Shown one piece after another: positions 16,735 through 26,249 of a stretch of DNA of 64,000 nt. The first letter of the stretch is position 1; each line of letters opens with the position of its first letter. The notes beneath the pieces are model-generated. The model ran no database searches. It was given only the letters and a program-made list of their open reading frames with translations, and was not told the origin of the DNA. The stretch is from Cryobacterium sp. Y57 (GTDB lineage Bacteria > Actinomycetota > Actinomycetes > Actinomycetales > Microbacteriaceae). Where the stretch lies: NCBI RefSeq assembly GCF_002929505.1, contig NZ_PJJL01000072.1, positions 186,001 to 250,000 of the forward strand. Reading direction: 5' to 3'. A program made the translations under genes and the position numbers.

Positions 16735-19700
16735 ATGGCCGTCGTGCTCTACGCCGGACTCGGAATCGGGTCCGCGATCAGTGCTAGCGCGGTCGTCGCG
16801 CCGGTCGGTCAGGGCTTTACCGTGACTGCCTCGGATCTCGCCTACATTCTCAAACAGATCAAGATCGCCGAAGCCCACGTGGCCAACACCACATCGGCTA
16901 CCGGCCCGTGCGGCGCCCTCGTTGGTACTGGTGCCAATCAAATCGCCAGCCCGCTGCTCTCGTTCGGACTGCGCACCGTGGACGGTTCCTGCAACAACCT
17001 GCAGCCGGGCCAGGATCAGTTCGGTGCCGCCGACCAGGTCTTCCCGCGCCTCGCCAATCCGACCTTCTCTCCAGCGGATGTCACTCCTTCCGGCTTCGGA
17101 CCGCCAAACCCGACCACCTATACCCAGAAAAAGGGCCTGGTCTTCGACAGTGAACCGCGCACGATCAGCAACCTGATCGTCGACCAGACCTCGACCAACC
17201 CAGCCGCCATCGCCGCCGCCGGAAACCCGGTGCGCACCCAGGGCAATGAGGGTGTCGTGGCCTGCACGACCGACCCGAGCCCGGCCGTGCCGTTCGGCGT
17301 TCCCGGGGGCTGTATTCCGTCTAATGAAACGTTGTTCATGCCGAACGTGACGACGGATGTCGGCCTGTCTCCGCCGTACAACTCTTTGTTCACCCTCTTC
17401 GGCCAGTTCTTCGACCACGGTGTCGACCAGACGGTCAAGGGCGGCGGCACGGTCTTCGTGCCCCTCAAGGCGGATGACCCGCTGCGCGTCTCCGGCCCCG
17501 ACGGCATCGCCGGCAACGGCGACGAAGTACCCGCAAGTCAGGCTTTCATGGTGCTGACTCGGGGGCAGAACCAGCCCGGCCCCGACGGCGTCACCAGTGA
17601 CGACCCGGCCACCGCGGCCGATGAGAGCGCCGATGATGTGCAGGACGCCCTCAACACCGATTCGCCCTGGGTCGACCAAAGCCAGACCTATACTTCGCAC
17701 CCTTCGCACCAAGTGTTCCTGCGCGAGTACGTGACCGAGGGCGGTCATCCCGTCGCCACCGGCAAGATGCTCGGGGGACCGGCCGGTCCTTCTGCGGGCG
17801 GCATGGCCACCTGGGCCACCACCAAGGAGCAGGCCGCGAACGTGCTCGGTCTGCTTCTGGCCGACAAAGATGTGCTGAACATTCCGATGCTCGCCGCGGA
17901 TGCCTACGGCAAGTTCATCCCGGGACCCGCGCGCGGCATGCCGCAATACGCCACCGCGACCGGCCTGGTCGAGGGTGACACGGCCAACCCCGTGCCGGTT
18001 CCGGCTAACGCACTGTATTTCAAAACCCCATTCCTGACCGACATCGCGCACAACGCGGAGCCGAAGGCTGGACTGACCCCGGACAGCAACACCACGGCCT
18101 CCGCGGACTTCGCCAACCAGCCGGCCGGGACCTACGACGATGAGATGCTCAATGCTCACTTCATCGCCGGTGACGGTCGCGTCAACGAGAACATCGGCCT
18201 GACCGCTATTCACCAGGTCTTCCACTCGGAGCATGACCGCCTGATCGACACCATAGAGAACACCCTGACCAATGACACCTCCGCCAAGGGCATTGCAGCC
18301 CTGGCCGAATGGAAACTGGCCAGCGGAGCGGCCGGGTGGAACGGCGACCGCCTGTTTCAGGCTGCTCGCTTCGTCACCGAGATGGAGTACCAGCACCTCG
18401 TGTTCGAGGAGTTCGCGCGCAAGGTGCAGCCCGGTATCAATCCATTCGAACCCTTCGCATTCACGCAGACCGAGATCAATCCGGCAGTCACGGCTGAATT
18501 CGCTCACGCGGTGTATCGCTTCGGTCACTCCATGCTGACCGAAACCATCTCGCGTCGCAACGAGGACAAGCCCGGCACTGACAAAGTATTCGGCACGAGT
18601 GACGACGTTCTGGGCACCCAGAACGATACCTCGCTGCTCAAAGGGTTCCTCAACCCGCCCGCCTATACCGACGGTGGACCCGATGGTCAACTGACCTCTG
18701 AAGAGGCGGCGGGCAGCGTCATCATGGGCATGAGTGACCAGGTCGGCAACGAACTCGACGAGTTCGTCACTGACACCCTGCGCAACAACCTGCTCGGCCT
18801 GCCGCTCGACCTGGCATCGGTCAATATGGCCCGTGCACGTTCGGAAGGCGTGCCGCGGTTGAACGTTTTTCGTCGCGATCTGTTCAACAAGACCAACGAT
18901 GGCGCGCTCAGGCCGTACACAAACTGGATCGACTTCGGTGAAAACCTCAAGCACCCGGAATCGCTGATCAACTTCGTGGCCGCCTATGGTCAGTTCCCCA
19001 CCATCACCGGCGCGACCACGCTCGAGGGCAAGCGTGATGCTGCCCGACTGATCGTCAGTCCCGACGCCCTGGCCGGAGAGTCTTCTCCAGACGGTGCCAT
19101 GGACTTCATGAACAGCACGGGAACGTGGGTGAACTCGGGCACGCACTCGATCACCGGTCTCGACGACGTCGACCTCTGGGTCGGCGGCCTCGCTGAGATG
19201 ACGACCCCGTTCGGTGGCCTGCTCGGCACGACGTTCAACTATGTGTTCGAGAAACAGATGACCGACCTGCAAAACGGAGACCGGTTGTATTACCTCGCCC
19301 GCACGCCCGGCATGAACCTCCGCACCCAGCTGGAGGGCAACTCTTTCGCCGAACTCATGATGCGCAACACCACGGCGCACACCCTCAAAGCCGACCCCTT
19401 CGCCACGGCCGACTGCAAGTTCGAGCTGAAAAACCTGGCGGGAACCGTCGCAGGGTTCGCGGCGTCGGGCAACACCGTCGCCAACGATCCGCAATCTGAG
19501 TGTGATGAGACGGCTCTTCTGATTCGCATGCCCGACGGCACGATCAAGTACCGTGCCCGCAACGCGGTCGACCCTGCCGGAATCAACGGTCAGGCCGTCT
19601 ACAACGGTACGGGCCAGGTGGATCGGATCTACGGCGGCAATGACAACGACACCTACTGGGGTGGTCTCGGTAACGACCTCATCGAGGGCGGAGGCGGTGC

Positions 19701-22491
19701 CGATGTAGCGCTCGGCGGTGAAGGCAATGACATCATCACCGACGTTGCCGGAGACGATGTACCCAAGGGCGGTCCTGGCAACGACGCGATCGATGCCGGC
19801 CCCGGGCTTGACATCATTATGGGTGGCGAAGGCAAGGACTTCACGAACGGTGGAGCCAATGCCAACACAACCTTCGGCGGCGCCGATGACGACTTCATCT
19901 TGCTCGGTGAAAGCCTTGATGCAGCCTTCGGTGACGGTGGCGACGACTGGGAAGAGGGCGGCAATCAGCCGGACCTCATGATCGGAGACAGCAGCAACCT
20001 GTTCTTCCTGGACGACTCACAGAAGCCCGGGAACGACTTCATGATCGGTCAGGGCGGCGACGACGACTACGACATGGAGGGCGGTGACGACATTGGCGTC
20101 GGTGGCCCCGGCATTGAAAAGGTTGCCGGCGGTTCCGGCTACGACTGGATGATCGGCCAGGGTGACCCCCAGGCTCAGGACTCCGATCTGGCTATACCGA
20201 TCGCTCCGCTGGACATCCTGCAGGTCGGCGTACGCGACAAGTACAACGAAGTCGAGGCACTCTCGGGCTGGAAGCTGAATGACACCCTCCGCGGTGACGA
20301 CCTGGTTCCCAGCGCCGTGGGCGGCGGTGGCTTTATCGGCTGTGACGTTGTGGACCAGGCCGGAGTAGACCGCATCGCGGGCCTCGACGCGCTGATTCCA
20401 GAATTCACGACCACGCTGGCATCGGTTGTCGCACAGTCGGCACAGGGCGACTGCCCGATCCTGACCGGCCCGAATGTCTGGGGCGCCGGCAACGTGCTCC
20501 TCGGCGGCGCGGGCAGCGACCTGATCGAGGGACGAGGAGCCGATGACATCATTGACGGTGACGCGTACCTCAGCCTGCGACTGAGCGTTCGGACCAACCC
20601 GAGCGACTCGGCGACGGAGATCGGCAGTGCCAGCATCACCGGCACGAACCAGAGTGCAATGGCCAGCCAGTACCTCTCCGACGGCGCCGGTGGATTCTTT
20701 GGTCCGACCCTGCAGCAAGCTGTCTTCGCTGGCTCGGTCGACCCGGGTGACATCGTGGCGGTACCCGAGATCCTCTATGGATCTGGGGGCATCGACACGG
20801 CACGGTTCTCTGGACTAACCAGCGACTATGTGGTCACCACCACCGGTGGCGATGGCACGCTCGGCTCGGCAGGATCGACCACGACCGTGCTCGACAATCG
20901 CGGCACCGACGGTACCGACACCCTGCGCAACATCGAACGCCTACAGTTCAGTGACACCGTTGCCCCGGGAACCCCCACCACAGTCTCTGCGGTCGCCGGA
21001 AACGGTCAGGCGACTGTCGACTGGGTACCCGCCCCGACCGGCATCCCCACCAGCTTCTCGGTGAAGGTGCTCGATTCGGCCGGAGTCCAGGTGGACGCGC
21101 TGCGTCCCGCACCGGGAACCGCCATTAACCTTGTTGTCACCGGGTTGACCAACGGTTCCAGCTACACCTTCCAGGTATCGGCGACCAACGCGGAAGGAAC
21201 AAACGCATTCTCGGCTTCGTCCAACGCGGTGACACCGTCAGCGCCGGTCGTGCAGGTCGTGCCCGGCGCACCAACGATCGGTACCTCGGTCGCTGGCAAT
21301 GCCCAGGTCACCGTGAACTGGCTGGCACCGGGCGTGGTCCCCAACGCCCCGCCGGTCACCAGCTACGTCGTACGCACCTTCATCGGAGCGGGCGCGACGG
21401 CTACCGGTACCACGACGGTGGCTGATGTCACGAGCACGGTGATCGGGTCGCTCACCAACGGAACCGGGTACACCTTCGATGTCGCCGCGATCAACGCGGT
21501 CGGGACCGGAGAGCCCTCGGCTCGGTCGGTGGTCGTCACACCGACCGCGCCGGTTGTACAGGTGGTCGCGGGAGCTCCTACGATCGGAACCTCGGTCGCG
21601 GGGAATGCGTCGATCACCGTGAACTGGGCTGCCCCGGCACCGGTTGCCACTGCGGCACCGATCACGGGGTACCAGGTTCGCACCTTCATCGGTGCCGGCG
21701 CTACGGCCACTGGCACCACAACGGTGGCGAACGTGACCGCCGCGGTGATCGGGTCACTGACCAACGGAACCGGGTACACCTTCGATGTCGCTGCGATCAA
21801 CGTGGTCGGTACCGGAGCAGCCTCGGCTCGCTCGATTGTCGTCACGCCGCGCACGGAGTTCGTGCTGCCGACCGTGACAACGCGCGCCCCGGCATCGAGT
21901 GCTCGTTCGGTCAGCCAGACCGGCAACCTGACGGCAACGTTCAGTGAACCGGTCACGGGCGTCAGCCGCACGACGTTCGTGCTCCGGCTTGGCACCACGG
22001 CGGTCTCTGCCTCGGTGTCGTACAACGCCACGACTCAGGTCGCGACGCTGAACCCGGGCGCGACCCTGCTCGCCGACCGCACCTACACGGCCACCCTCTC
22101 GGGTATCCGTGACGTGGCGGGCAACACGATGGTGGCTAGCTCGTGGACCTTCATCACAGGCCCGGCTCCGAGGATCCTTAATAGGACTCCCGCACCCGGA
22201 GCTGTCGCGGTACGCCGAAACGCCAACGTCATCACAACCTTCAGTGAAGACATCACCGGAGTCAACGCCACCACGGTTCGCATCACGCGGGTCTCCACCG
22301 GGGCGGTCGTCACAGCGGCGGCAGCGTTCAATGCCACCACCAACGTGTTGACCATCAATCCCTCGGTGAGCCTCAGCTCCAACGTTCAATACCGGGTAAC
22401 AATTACCAGCGGCGACACGGGCGTTCGGGACCTGGCGGGCAACCCCCTGGTGACGAGTACGTGGACCTTCACGACCGGCGCAGCGCTCTAA
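16735..22491 (+). CDS. Giant secreted animal-type haem peroxidase with RTX, FN3 and Ig-like repeats
   Basis: A 1918-residue multidomain protein from the ATG at 16735. Residues about 1-20 are the hydrophobic core and AxA cleavage region of a signal peptide, but no positive n-region is present in this frame (see the C6-tract finding). The peroxidase domain (about 130-880) shows FGQFFDHGVDQT with distal His228 and the calcium Asp, GDGRVNENIGLTAIHQVFH with catalytic Arg482, and YRFGHSML with proximal His598. RTX-like calcium repeats (GGxGNDxI) fill about 963-1115 and again 1252-1280. Three FN3 domains follow (about 1408-1705), then two Big_5 Ig-like domains (about 1712-1918). Animal-type peroxidases with RTX repeats are known in bacteria as secreted or cell-surface enzymes. 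A strong terminator follows, so it is monocistronic. Confidence 0.88.
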   Translation: MAVVLYAGLGIGSAISASAVVAPVGQGFTVTASDLAYILKQIKIAEAHVANTTSATGPCGALVGTGANQIASPLLSFGLRTVDGSCNNLQPGQDQFGAADQVFPRLANPTFSPADVTPSGFGPPNPTTYTQKKGLVFDSEPRTISNLIVDQTSTNPAAIAAAGNPVRTQGNEGVVACTTDPSPAVPFGVPGGCIPSNETLFMPNVTTDVGLSPPYNSLFTLFGQFFDHGVDQTVKGGGTVFVPLKADDPLRVSGPDGIAGNGDEVPASQAFMVLTRGQNQPGPDGVTSDDPATAADESADDVQDALNTDSPWVDQSQTYTSHPSHQVFLREYVTEGGHPVATGKMLGGPAGPSAGGMATWATTKEQAANVLGLLLADKDVLNIPMLAADAYGKFIPGPARGMPQYATATGLVEGDTANPVPVPANALYFKTPFLTDIAHNAEPKAGLTPDSNTTASADFANQPAGTYDDEMLNAHFIAGDGRVNENIGLTAIHQVFHSEHDRLIDTIENTLTNDTSAKGIAALAEWKLASGAAGWNGDRLFQAARFVTEMEYQHLVFEEFARKVQPGINPFEPFAFTQTEINPAVTAEFAHAVYRFGHSMLTETISRRNEDKPGTDKVFGTSDDVLGTQNDTSLLKGFLNPPAYTDGGPDGQLTSEEAAGSVIMGMSDQVGNELDEFVTDTLRNNLLGLPLDLASVNMARARSEGVPRLNVFRRDLFNKTNDGALRPYTNWIDFGENLKHPESLINFVAAYGQFPTITGATTLEGKRDAARLIVSPDALAGESSPDGAMDFMNSTGTWVNSGTHSITGLDDVDLWVGGLAEMTTPFGGLLGTTFNYVFEKQMTDLQNGDRLYYLARTPGMNLRTQLEGNSFAELMMRNTTAHTLKADPFATADCKFELKNLAGTVAGFAASGNTVANDPQSECDETALLIRMPDGTIKYRARNAVDPAGINGQAVYNGTGQVDRIYGGNDNDTYWGGLGNDLIEGGGGADVALGGEGNDIITDVAGDDVPKGGPGNDAIDAGPGLDIIMGGEGKDFTNGGANANTTFGGADDDFILLGESLDAAFGDGGDDWEEGGNQPDLMIGDSSNLFFLDDSQKPGNDFMIGQGGDDDYDMEGGDDIGVGGPGIEKVAGGSGYDWMIGQGDPQAQDSDLAIPIAPLDILQVGVRDKYNEVEALSGWKLNDTLRGDDLVPSAVGGGGFIGCDVVDQAGVDRIAGLDALIPEFTTTLASVVAQSAQGDCPILTGPNVWGAGNVLLGGAGSDLIEGRGADDIIDGDAYLSLRLSVRTNPSDSATEIGSASITGTNQSAMASQYLSDGAGGFFGPTLQQAVFAGSVDPGDIVAVPEILYGSGGIDTARFSGLTSDYVVTTTGGDGTLGSAGSTTTVLDNRGTDGTDTLRNIERLQFSDTVAPGTPTTVSAVAGNGQATVDWVPAPTGIPTSFSVKVLDSAGVQVDALRPAPGTAINLVVTGLTNGSSYTFQVSATNAEGTNAFSASSNAVTPSAPVVQVVPGAPTIGTSVAGNAQVTVNWLAPGVVPNAPPVTSYVVRTFIGAGATATGTTTVADVTSTVIGSLTNGTGYTFDVAAINAVGTGEPSARSVVVTPTAPVVQVVAGAPTIGTSVAGNASITVNWAAPAPVATAAPITGYQVRTFIGAGATATGTTTVANVTAAVIGSLTNGTGYTFDVAAINVVGTGAASARSIVVTPRTEFVLPTVTTRAPASSARSVSQTGNLTATFSEPVTGVSRTTFVLRLGTTAVSASVSYNATTQVATLNPGATLLADRTYTATLSGIRDVAGNTMVASSWTFITGPAPRILNRTPAPGAVAVRRNANVITTFSEDITGVNATTVRITRVSTGAVVTAAAAFNATTNVLTINPSVSLSSNVQYRVTITSGDTGVRDLAGNPLVTSTWTFTTGAAL
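21244..21849 (+). repeat. Tandem near-identical FN3 repeats within the peroxidase gene
   Basis: Two consecutive units of about 100 codons, 21244-21549 and 21550-21849, encode almost the same FN3 domain. Both share PVVQVV, GAPTIGTSVAGNA, RTFIGAGATATGTTTVA and SLTNGTGYTFDVAAIN. The DNA is also highly similar, which points to recent duplication; the copy number could vary by recombination. Confidence 0.9.
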
Positions 22492-22513
22492 CCGACCACC
22501 AGCAACAACCCGA

Positions 22514-22550
22514 AGCCGGCCGGCGATTGGACCTCAGTCGCCGGCCGGCT
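22514..22550 (+). terminator. Hairpin terminator of the peroxidase gene
   Basis: A perfect 13-base inverted repeat (22514-22526 and 22538-22550) with an 11-base loop, starting 22 bases after the peroxidase stop. It is followed by CTCCCC rather than a T run. Confidence 0.88.
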
Positions 22551-22604
22551 CTCCCCACGTTCTGCAATACAAAGAACATCAGTGGAAAGCCTTGAGGAGA
22601 AGTC

Positions 22605-22991
22605 ATGACATCACGCAGGGACGCTCTCCAGCTGGGCGCACTCGGTGCGCTTGGCCTGGACGGAATGGATGATTTCGGCGACAACGGCAGTCTGATCGGT
22701 ACCGGAATGCCGGGTGGAGGCGGCGTGGACATGGCCACAGAGCCCGAGCCGGCCGCGATCGCCGTCGCCGGTCGGGGTCACGCTTTGCACGGCCGACGCC
22801 GGGCGGTCGACTACCGCGAGCGAACCGTCGCCGCACGATCGAGGGTAGCCATGACGGAGGTACCGTGGCCTGCCCAGGAGCGAACCTCAAGCGAGCCGCC
22901 GGCAACATGGACGGTGTCGCGCATGATGCGCAGACCCAGATGGTTGTTGGGAGGATCGGTGCTCAAGTCAAAGCCGCAGCCGTTGTCATGA
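22605..22991 (+). CDS. Small ORF with twin-arginine-like N-terminus, probably a gene remnant
   Basis: An ATG at 22605 follows a good GGAGAAG ribosome site. It opens MTSRRDALQLGALGALGL, which resembles the start of a twin-arginine secreted protein (RR followed by a hydrophobic stretch). After about 20 residues the sequence becomes acidic and Gly-rich, and from about 22811 it runs antisense through the 3' end of the histidine kinase gene, so the later part is not credible coding sequence. I read it as the 5' stub of a lost exported protein downstream of the peroxidase, perhaps its former partner. A genuine small peptide cannot be excluded. Confidence 0.35.
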   Translation: MTSRRDALQLGALGALGLDGMDDFGDNGSLIGTGMPGGGGVDMATEPEPAAIAVAGRGHALHGRRRAVDYRERTVAARSRVAMTEVPWPAQERTSSEPPATWTVSRMMRRPRWLLGGSVLKSKPQPLS

Positions 22992-24166
22992 ATGAGCAAG
23001 ATGGTGCAGTCATCGTCTTGCATCAGAGTGAGCTCGAGAATGCTGGCCTTGGCATGTTTAACTGTGTTGGCGAGCACTTCCCTGGCCACTCGGTAGAACA
23101 TCGCTGACCGGTTGCGGTCGAGGTTGCAATTGGGAGGCACGGTCAGCTTCACCTGAATTCCCTGCTCGATCAGCGGGGCGGTGAGGCGGGCCAGGGCTTC
23201 GGGCAGCCCAAGTTCTTCCAGGTCGGGGGGATACAGTTCGGTCGTCATAGCCCGGAGGGTGCGCACGTTCTTCTGGAGTATGGCCTTCGCCTGGCCAAAC
23301 AATGGACGATTCTCGGGCGCGGAGTGCATCTCCTCGGCCTCGAGGGCATAAGACAAGCCGGCCAGATCTTGAATGACTTCGTCGTGCAGGTCGCGCGCAA
23401 GACGCTGGCGTTCGAGATCAGACGCGTCGATCGCGTGCTGTAACAATTTACGCTTGATTGATTGATGCTTCTGGATGCGGCGAGCCAGTTGCACCGCTGG
23501 AACGAGCTGGGCAATTTGAAGGGCACCCAGCGCAAGCAGGAACGCCGGGATGAGCCCGAGCAGAAGGGAATCCTGTTCCTGACGCACACCATCGACGTTG
23601 AAGTAGGCCTCAAGAACAAACGTTTCACCAGTGGAGGCGATTGTTGGCACGTAGACCTCGACGAGTTCGCCCGAATCGGCTTCATATCGGTCATCGGGAG
23701 ATGTCTGCTTCTCCAAAGTGGCCCGTCCCTTACCATCGGCCAGCATTTCGGTGGCCCAGCTGGGCAAGGGGACGGTCTGACCGATCAACAACGGCAGATC
23801 GGAATAGACGATGGTGCCGTTGGCATTCCACACTTTGACGCGCACCATAGAACCGTCGGCGATGCGCGGGGCGAGCCGTTCGTCGAGCTGTCGACGCGCA
23901 CCGGGGTCGCCGTCAATGACGGCATCGGTGATCAGCGGCCCGATCGAGTAGTCGGCCAGCCGGTGGGTGAGCAACACCGCGTTGGACATGGCATTGTGTG
24001 CGGACTGCGCGCGCACCCAGAGCGACACCGGCACAGCGACCAGCACCATCGCGATGAGTCCCATGAGTAGAAAACGCTGCACCGCGGCGCGAACGCCGGA
24101 GCATTCGGCGGCCTGAGCGTCGTCGTGCCAATTGGGCAGCGACGAGCCCGACCGCCATTTAGACAT
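22811..24166 (-). CDS. NarL-type sensor histidine kinase
   Basis: A 451-residue membrane kinase of the HisKA_3 family. Membrane helices at about 31-53 and 190-215 flank an extracytoplasmic sensor of about 135 residues with no recognised fold. The dimerisation motif RLARDLHDEVIQDLAGL carries the phosphoacceptor His261. The ATPase domain has LLIHDNGCGFDL (G1), HLGLRIMRDTV and GHGTSVMATL (G2). The start overlaps the end of the response-regulator gene by 8 bases, so the two are co-translated as one two-component system. The stimulus is unknown; the neighbouring peroxidase is a candidate target by position only. Confidence 0.9.
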   Translation of the reverse strand: MSKWRSGSSLPNWHDDAQAAECSGVRAAVQRFLLMGLIAMVLVAVPVSLWVRAQSAHNAMSNAVLLTHRLADYSIGPLITDAVIDGDPGARRQLDERLAPRIADGSMVRVKVWNANGTIVYSDLPLLIGQTVPLPSWATEMLADGKGRATLEKQTSPDDRYEADSGELVEVYVPTIASTGETFVLEAYFNVDGVRQEQDSLLLGLIPAFLLALGALQIAQLVPAVQLARRIQKHQSIKRKLLQHAIDASDLERQRLARDLHDEVIQDLAGLSYALEAEEMHSAPENRPLFGQAKAILQKNVRTLRAMTTELYPPDLEELGLPEALARLTAPLIEQGIQVKLTVPPNCNLDRNRSAMFYRVAREVLANTVKHAKASILELTLMQDDDCTILLIHDNGCGFDLSTDPPNNHLGLRIMRDTVHVAGGSLEVRSWAGHGTSVMATLDRAATVRSR

Positions 24167-24902
24167 GCTGGGCCGGTACCAAGCCGAGTCTGGTCGCGAT
24201 CACAACGGCCTCCAACTGCGAGTGTGCGCCGAGCTTGCCCAGGATTGCCTTGACATAGCCACGGCAGGTGTTTTCCGAGATGCCGAGAACTTTGGCGTTG
24301 GCGCGCACGTCGGAACCTTCGCCCATGAGCCGAAGCACGGCGAACTCGCGCTTGGTCAGCTCGGGAAAGGGGATCTCTTCGCTGCGCTGGCGGCGGCGGG
24401 CGCTGAGCAGCCCGACAAGGGACGGATGCACGATAAAGCCACCGTTGCGCGCGTGCCGCAGGGTGTCAAGCACCGTTGCGAGGGATCCATCCTTGGGCAG
24501 GAACGCGCACACCCCGATCGCGGCGGACTGTTCAAGGGCCTCGAGGGCAGGGTCGCCTGTGAGGATGACGATGCGGGTATTCGGCGCGCGGGCGAGAATG
24601 GCGGCGGCCGCGACGAGGCCACTGCCGTCGGGCAGGTGGTAGTCCATGACGACGACGTCGGGGAGCAGCTCTAAACAGGCAGCGATGCCGCTGGCCACGC
24701 TGTTGGCCGAACCTACGCTGCACAAATCGGGTTCGCGATTGAGGGACCCGATGAGCAGTTCGGCGAACGTAGTGTGGTCATCGACGATGAGGATGCGGAT
24801 TTGTCCCGTCGTCGTTTCAACCACAGGGGGGGCACCGGTCGGGGATGCGGTAGCAGTAGTCCCCTGCGCGCTGGGTTCGCTCGGAGACATCTGCGCGGTC
24901 AT
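24159..24902 (-). CDS. LuxR/NarL-family response regulator
   Basis: A 247-residue regulator with an unusually long disordered N-terminus of about 34 residues. The receiver domain (about 35-150) has the acidic pair DD41-42, phospho-acceptor D87 in VVVMDYHLPDG, and the conserved Lys in FLPKDGS. The C-terminal LuxR helix-turn-helix (about 180-245) reads LTKREFAVLRLMGEGSD and NAKVLGISENTCRGYVKAIL. It is the first gene of a two-gene operon with the histidine kinase. Confidence 0.92.
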   Translation of the reverse strand: MTAQMSPSEPSAQGTTATASPTGAPPVVETTTGQIRILIVDDHTTFAELLIGSLNREPDLCSVGSANSVASGIAACLELLPDVVVMDYHLPDGSGLVAAAAILARAPNTRIVILTGDPALEALEQSAAIGVCAFLPKDGSLATVLDTLRHARNGGFIVHPSLVGLLSARRRQRSEEIPFPELTKREFAVLRLMGEGSDVRANAKVLGISENTCRGYVKAILGKLGAHSQLEAVVIATRLGLVPAQHV

Positions 24903-25061
24903 TTGCGGGGACCTCTCTGCCCGTTCGTGAGCTTGCGTGCCGTGGGAGAACGAAGTGCTTTTCCACTTGACGCAGTCAGTATCAGGAGGAGTGCAGTTTT
25001 TGTCGAGGGCTTACTCTTTGCCCCCCCATATGGTAGGTCGGCGCGCGCAGGTGCGGCTGGC

Positions 25062-26054
25062 TCAAGCGTAAGCGACGACGCGTCGCAGAAATGACGTGAC
25101 AACATCAGTAGCCTCTCGGAGGGAATTCTCGACCGGTTCTGGGCGAGGATGATGAGTGGTGGCACGGCGCAAGGCCGAGCCGCTGGTGGATGACACACGG
25201 AGTTGGTCGTGCAACGTGATCAGGGCCGAAAGCACGTCGGCCAGGTCGCCGTCCCCATCAGCTGTCGCATGCAGTAACCGAAGCTGGGCGGCGCGCAGAA
25301 TCGGGCCGGGAGCGCAGCCCAACTCGTCTTGCATGGCGCGGCGACACCGGTCATAGGCTTGGAGCCCTTCGGCGTGACGCCCGCTGGTCTCTAACCCCAA
25401 AATGAGGGCCGTCCATGCCCGCTCGTTCAGTGGGTCGTCGATCAGCGCGAGATTCGCGAAAACGACGGCGTCATCGATGCGGTGCAGGACGGCGGCGGTT
25501 TCCGAGGTGAGAATGCGGGTGCTGGTTAGGCGAGCGGCGTGCAGGTTGCGGGCTTCTGACGCCCAGGCCGGCATGAGCTCGTCGCCGAGAAGTGGTGCGT
25601 CGGCGAGGTCCAACGCTCGCAACAACAGAGGGTAGGCGAGGGCGGGTTCGGCCCTCTGCGCTCGCTGCAACAGCACGTCGAACTGGTCCAGGTCGACGTC
25701 GACCAGGTTCCGGTCTAATACGTAGCCGCCAGTCGTGGTTTTGAGCGGACCGAATTTTCCCGCGCCCGGCTGCAGATGCCGACGCAGAACACTCACGTAG
25801 CTTTCTAGGGTGGGCAGTGCTTCGACCGGAGCGTTCGCGCCCCAGAGCATTTCAATCAGGCGATCTTTGGAAACGGGCAGCCCAAGGTGAACGAGCAAAA
25901 TTTCGAGGATCTGGCGGGGCTTGGGTCCGCCCAGCTGGTGAGCGTGCAGTACGACCGGCCCCCGTCGAACGCTGAGGTTTCCGAACACATGCACGTTCAG
26001 GTGGATCATGGTTCTTGCGGTTGGCTGCTTTCGTATGTCGAATCCGGTTGTCAT
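25062..26054 (-). CDS. SARP-type (AfsR/DnrI/EmbR-like) transcriptional activator
   Basis: A 330-residue one-component regulator. An N-terminal OmpR-like winged helix (about 18-105) contains LGGPKPRQILEILLVHLGLPVSKDRLIEMLWG, and a bacterial transcriptional activator domain (about 110-260) contains ALDLADAPLLGDEL and DDPLNERAWTALILGLETSGRHAEGLQAYDR, ending with the typical LGCAPGPILRAAQ. The ATG at 26054 is chosen because GGAGG lies 5 bases upstream; a longer frame to 26186 has no such site. SARP proteins activate secondary-metabolite or envelope genes, but no biosynthetic cluster is in view. A TPP aptamer lies about 380 bases upstream on the same strand. Confidence 0.87.
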   Translation of the reverse strand: MTTGFDIRKQPTARTMIHLNVHVFGNLSVRRGPVVLHAHQLGGPKPRQILEILLVHLGLPVSKDRLIEMLWGANAPVEALPTLESYVSVLRRHLQPGAGKFGPLKTTTGGYVLDRNLVDVDLDQFDVLLQRAQRAEPALAYPLLLRALDLADAPLLGDELMPAWASEARNLHAARLTSTRILTSETAAVLHRIDDAVVFANLALIDDPLNERAWTALILGLETSGRHAEGLQAYDRCRRAMQDELGCAPGPILRAAQLRLLHATADGDGDLADVLSALITLHDQLRVSSTSGSALRRATTHHPRPEPVENSLREATDVVTSFLRRVVAYA

Positions 26055-26249
26055 TACGACCTCCACTGTTGGAATACGACCATGGTGCCCGCTTGTCGAT
26101 TGGCGGGGGTAGCCGCGTGTGGAGTAGACATTTACCCCCAATTTGAGGGAGGTTTTCTCAGAGTGCCGTGTGGTGCCCGGTTTCACGAGGTAAATGTGCC
26201 CCGGTGAGCCCGAGTAGCACGCGGACCGAGCAGCACGTGACTTGGACGC

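Noticed and set aside
16561..19494. A 977-codon open frame antisense to the peroxidase gene
   Set aside because: It is Gly/Arg/Val-rich with no recognisable domain and mirrors the peroxidase codons; the sense frame carries clear catalytic motifs.
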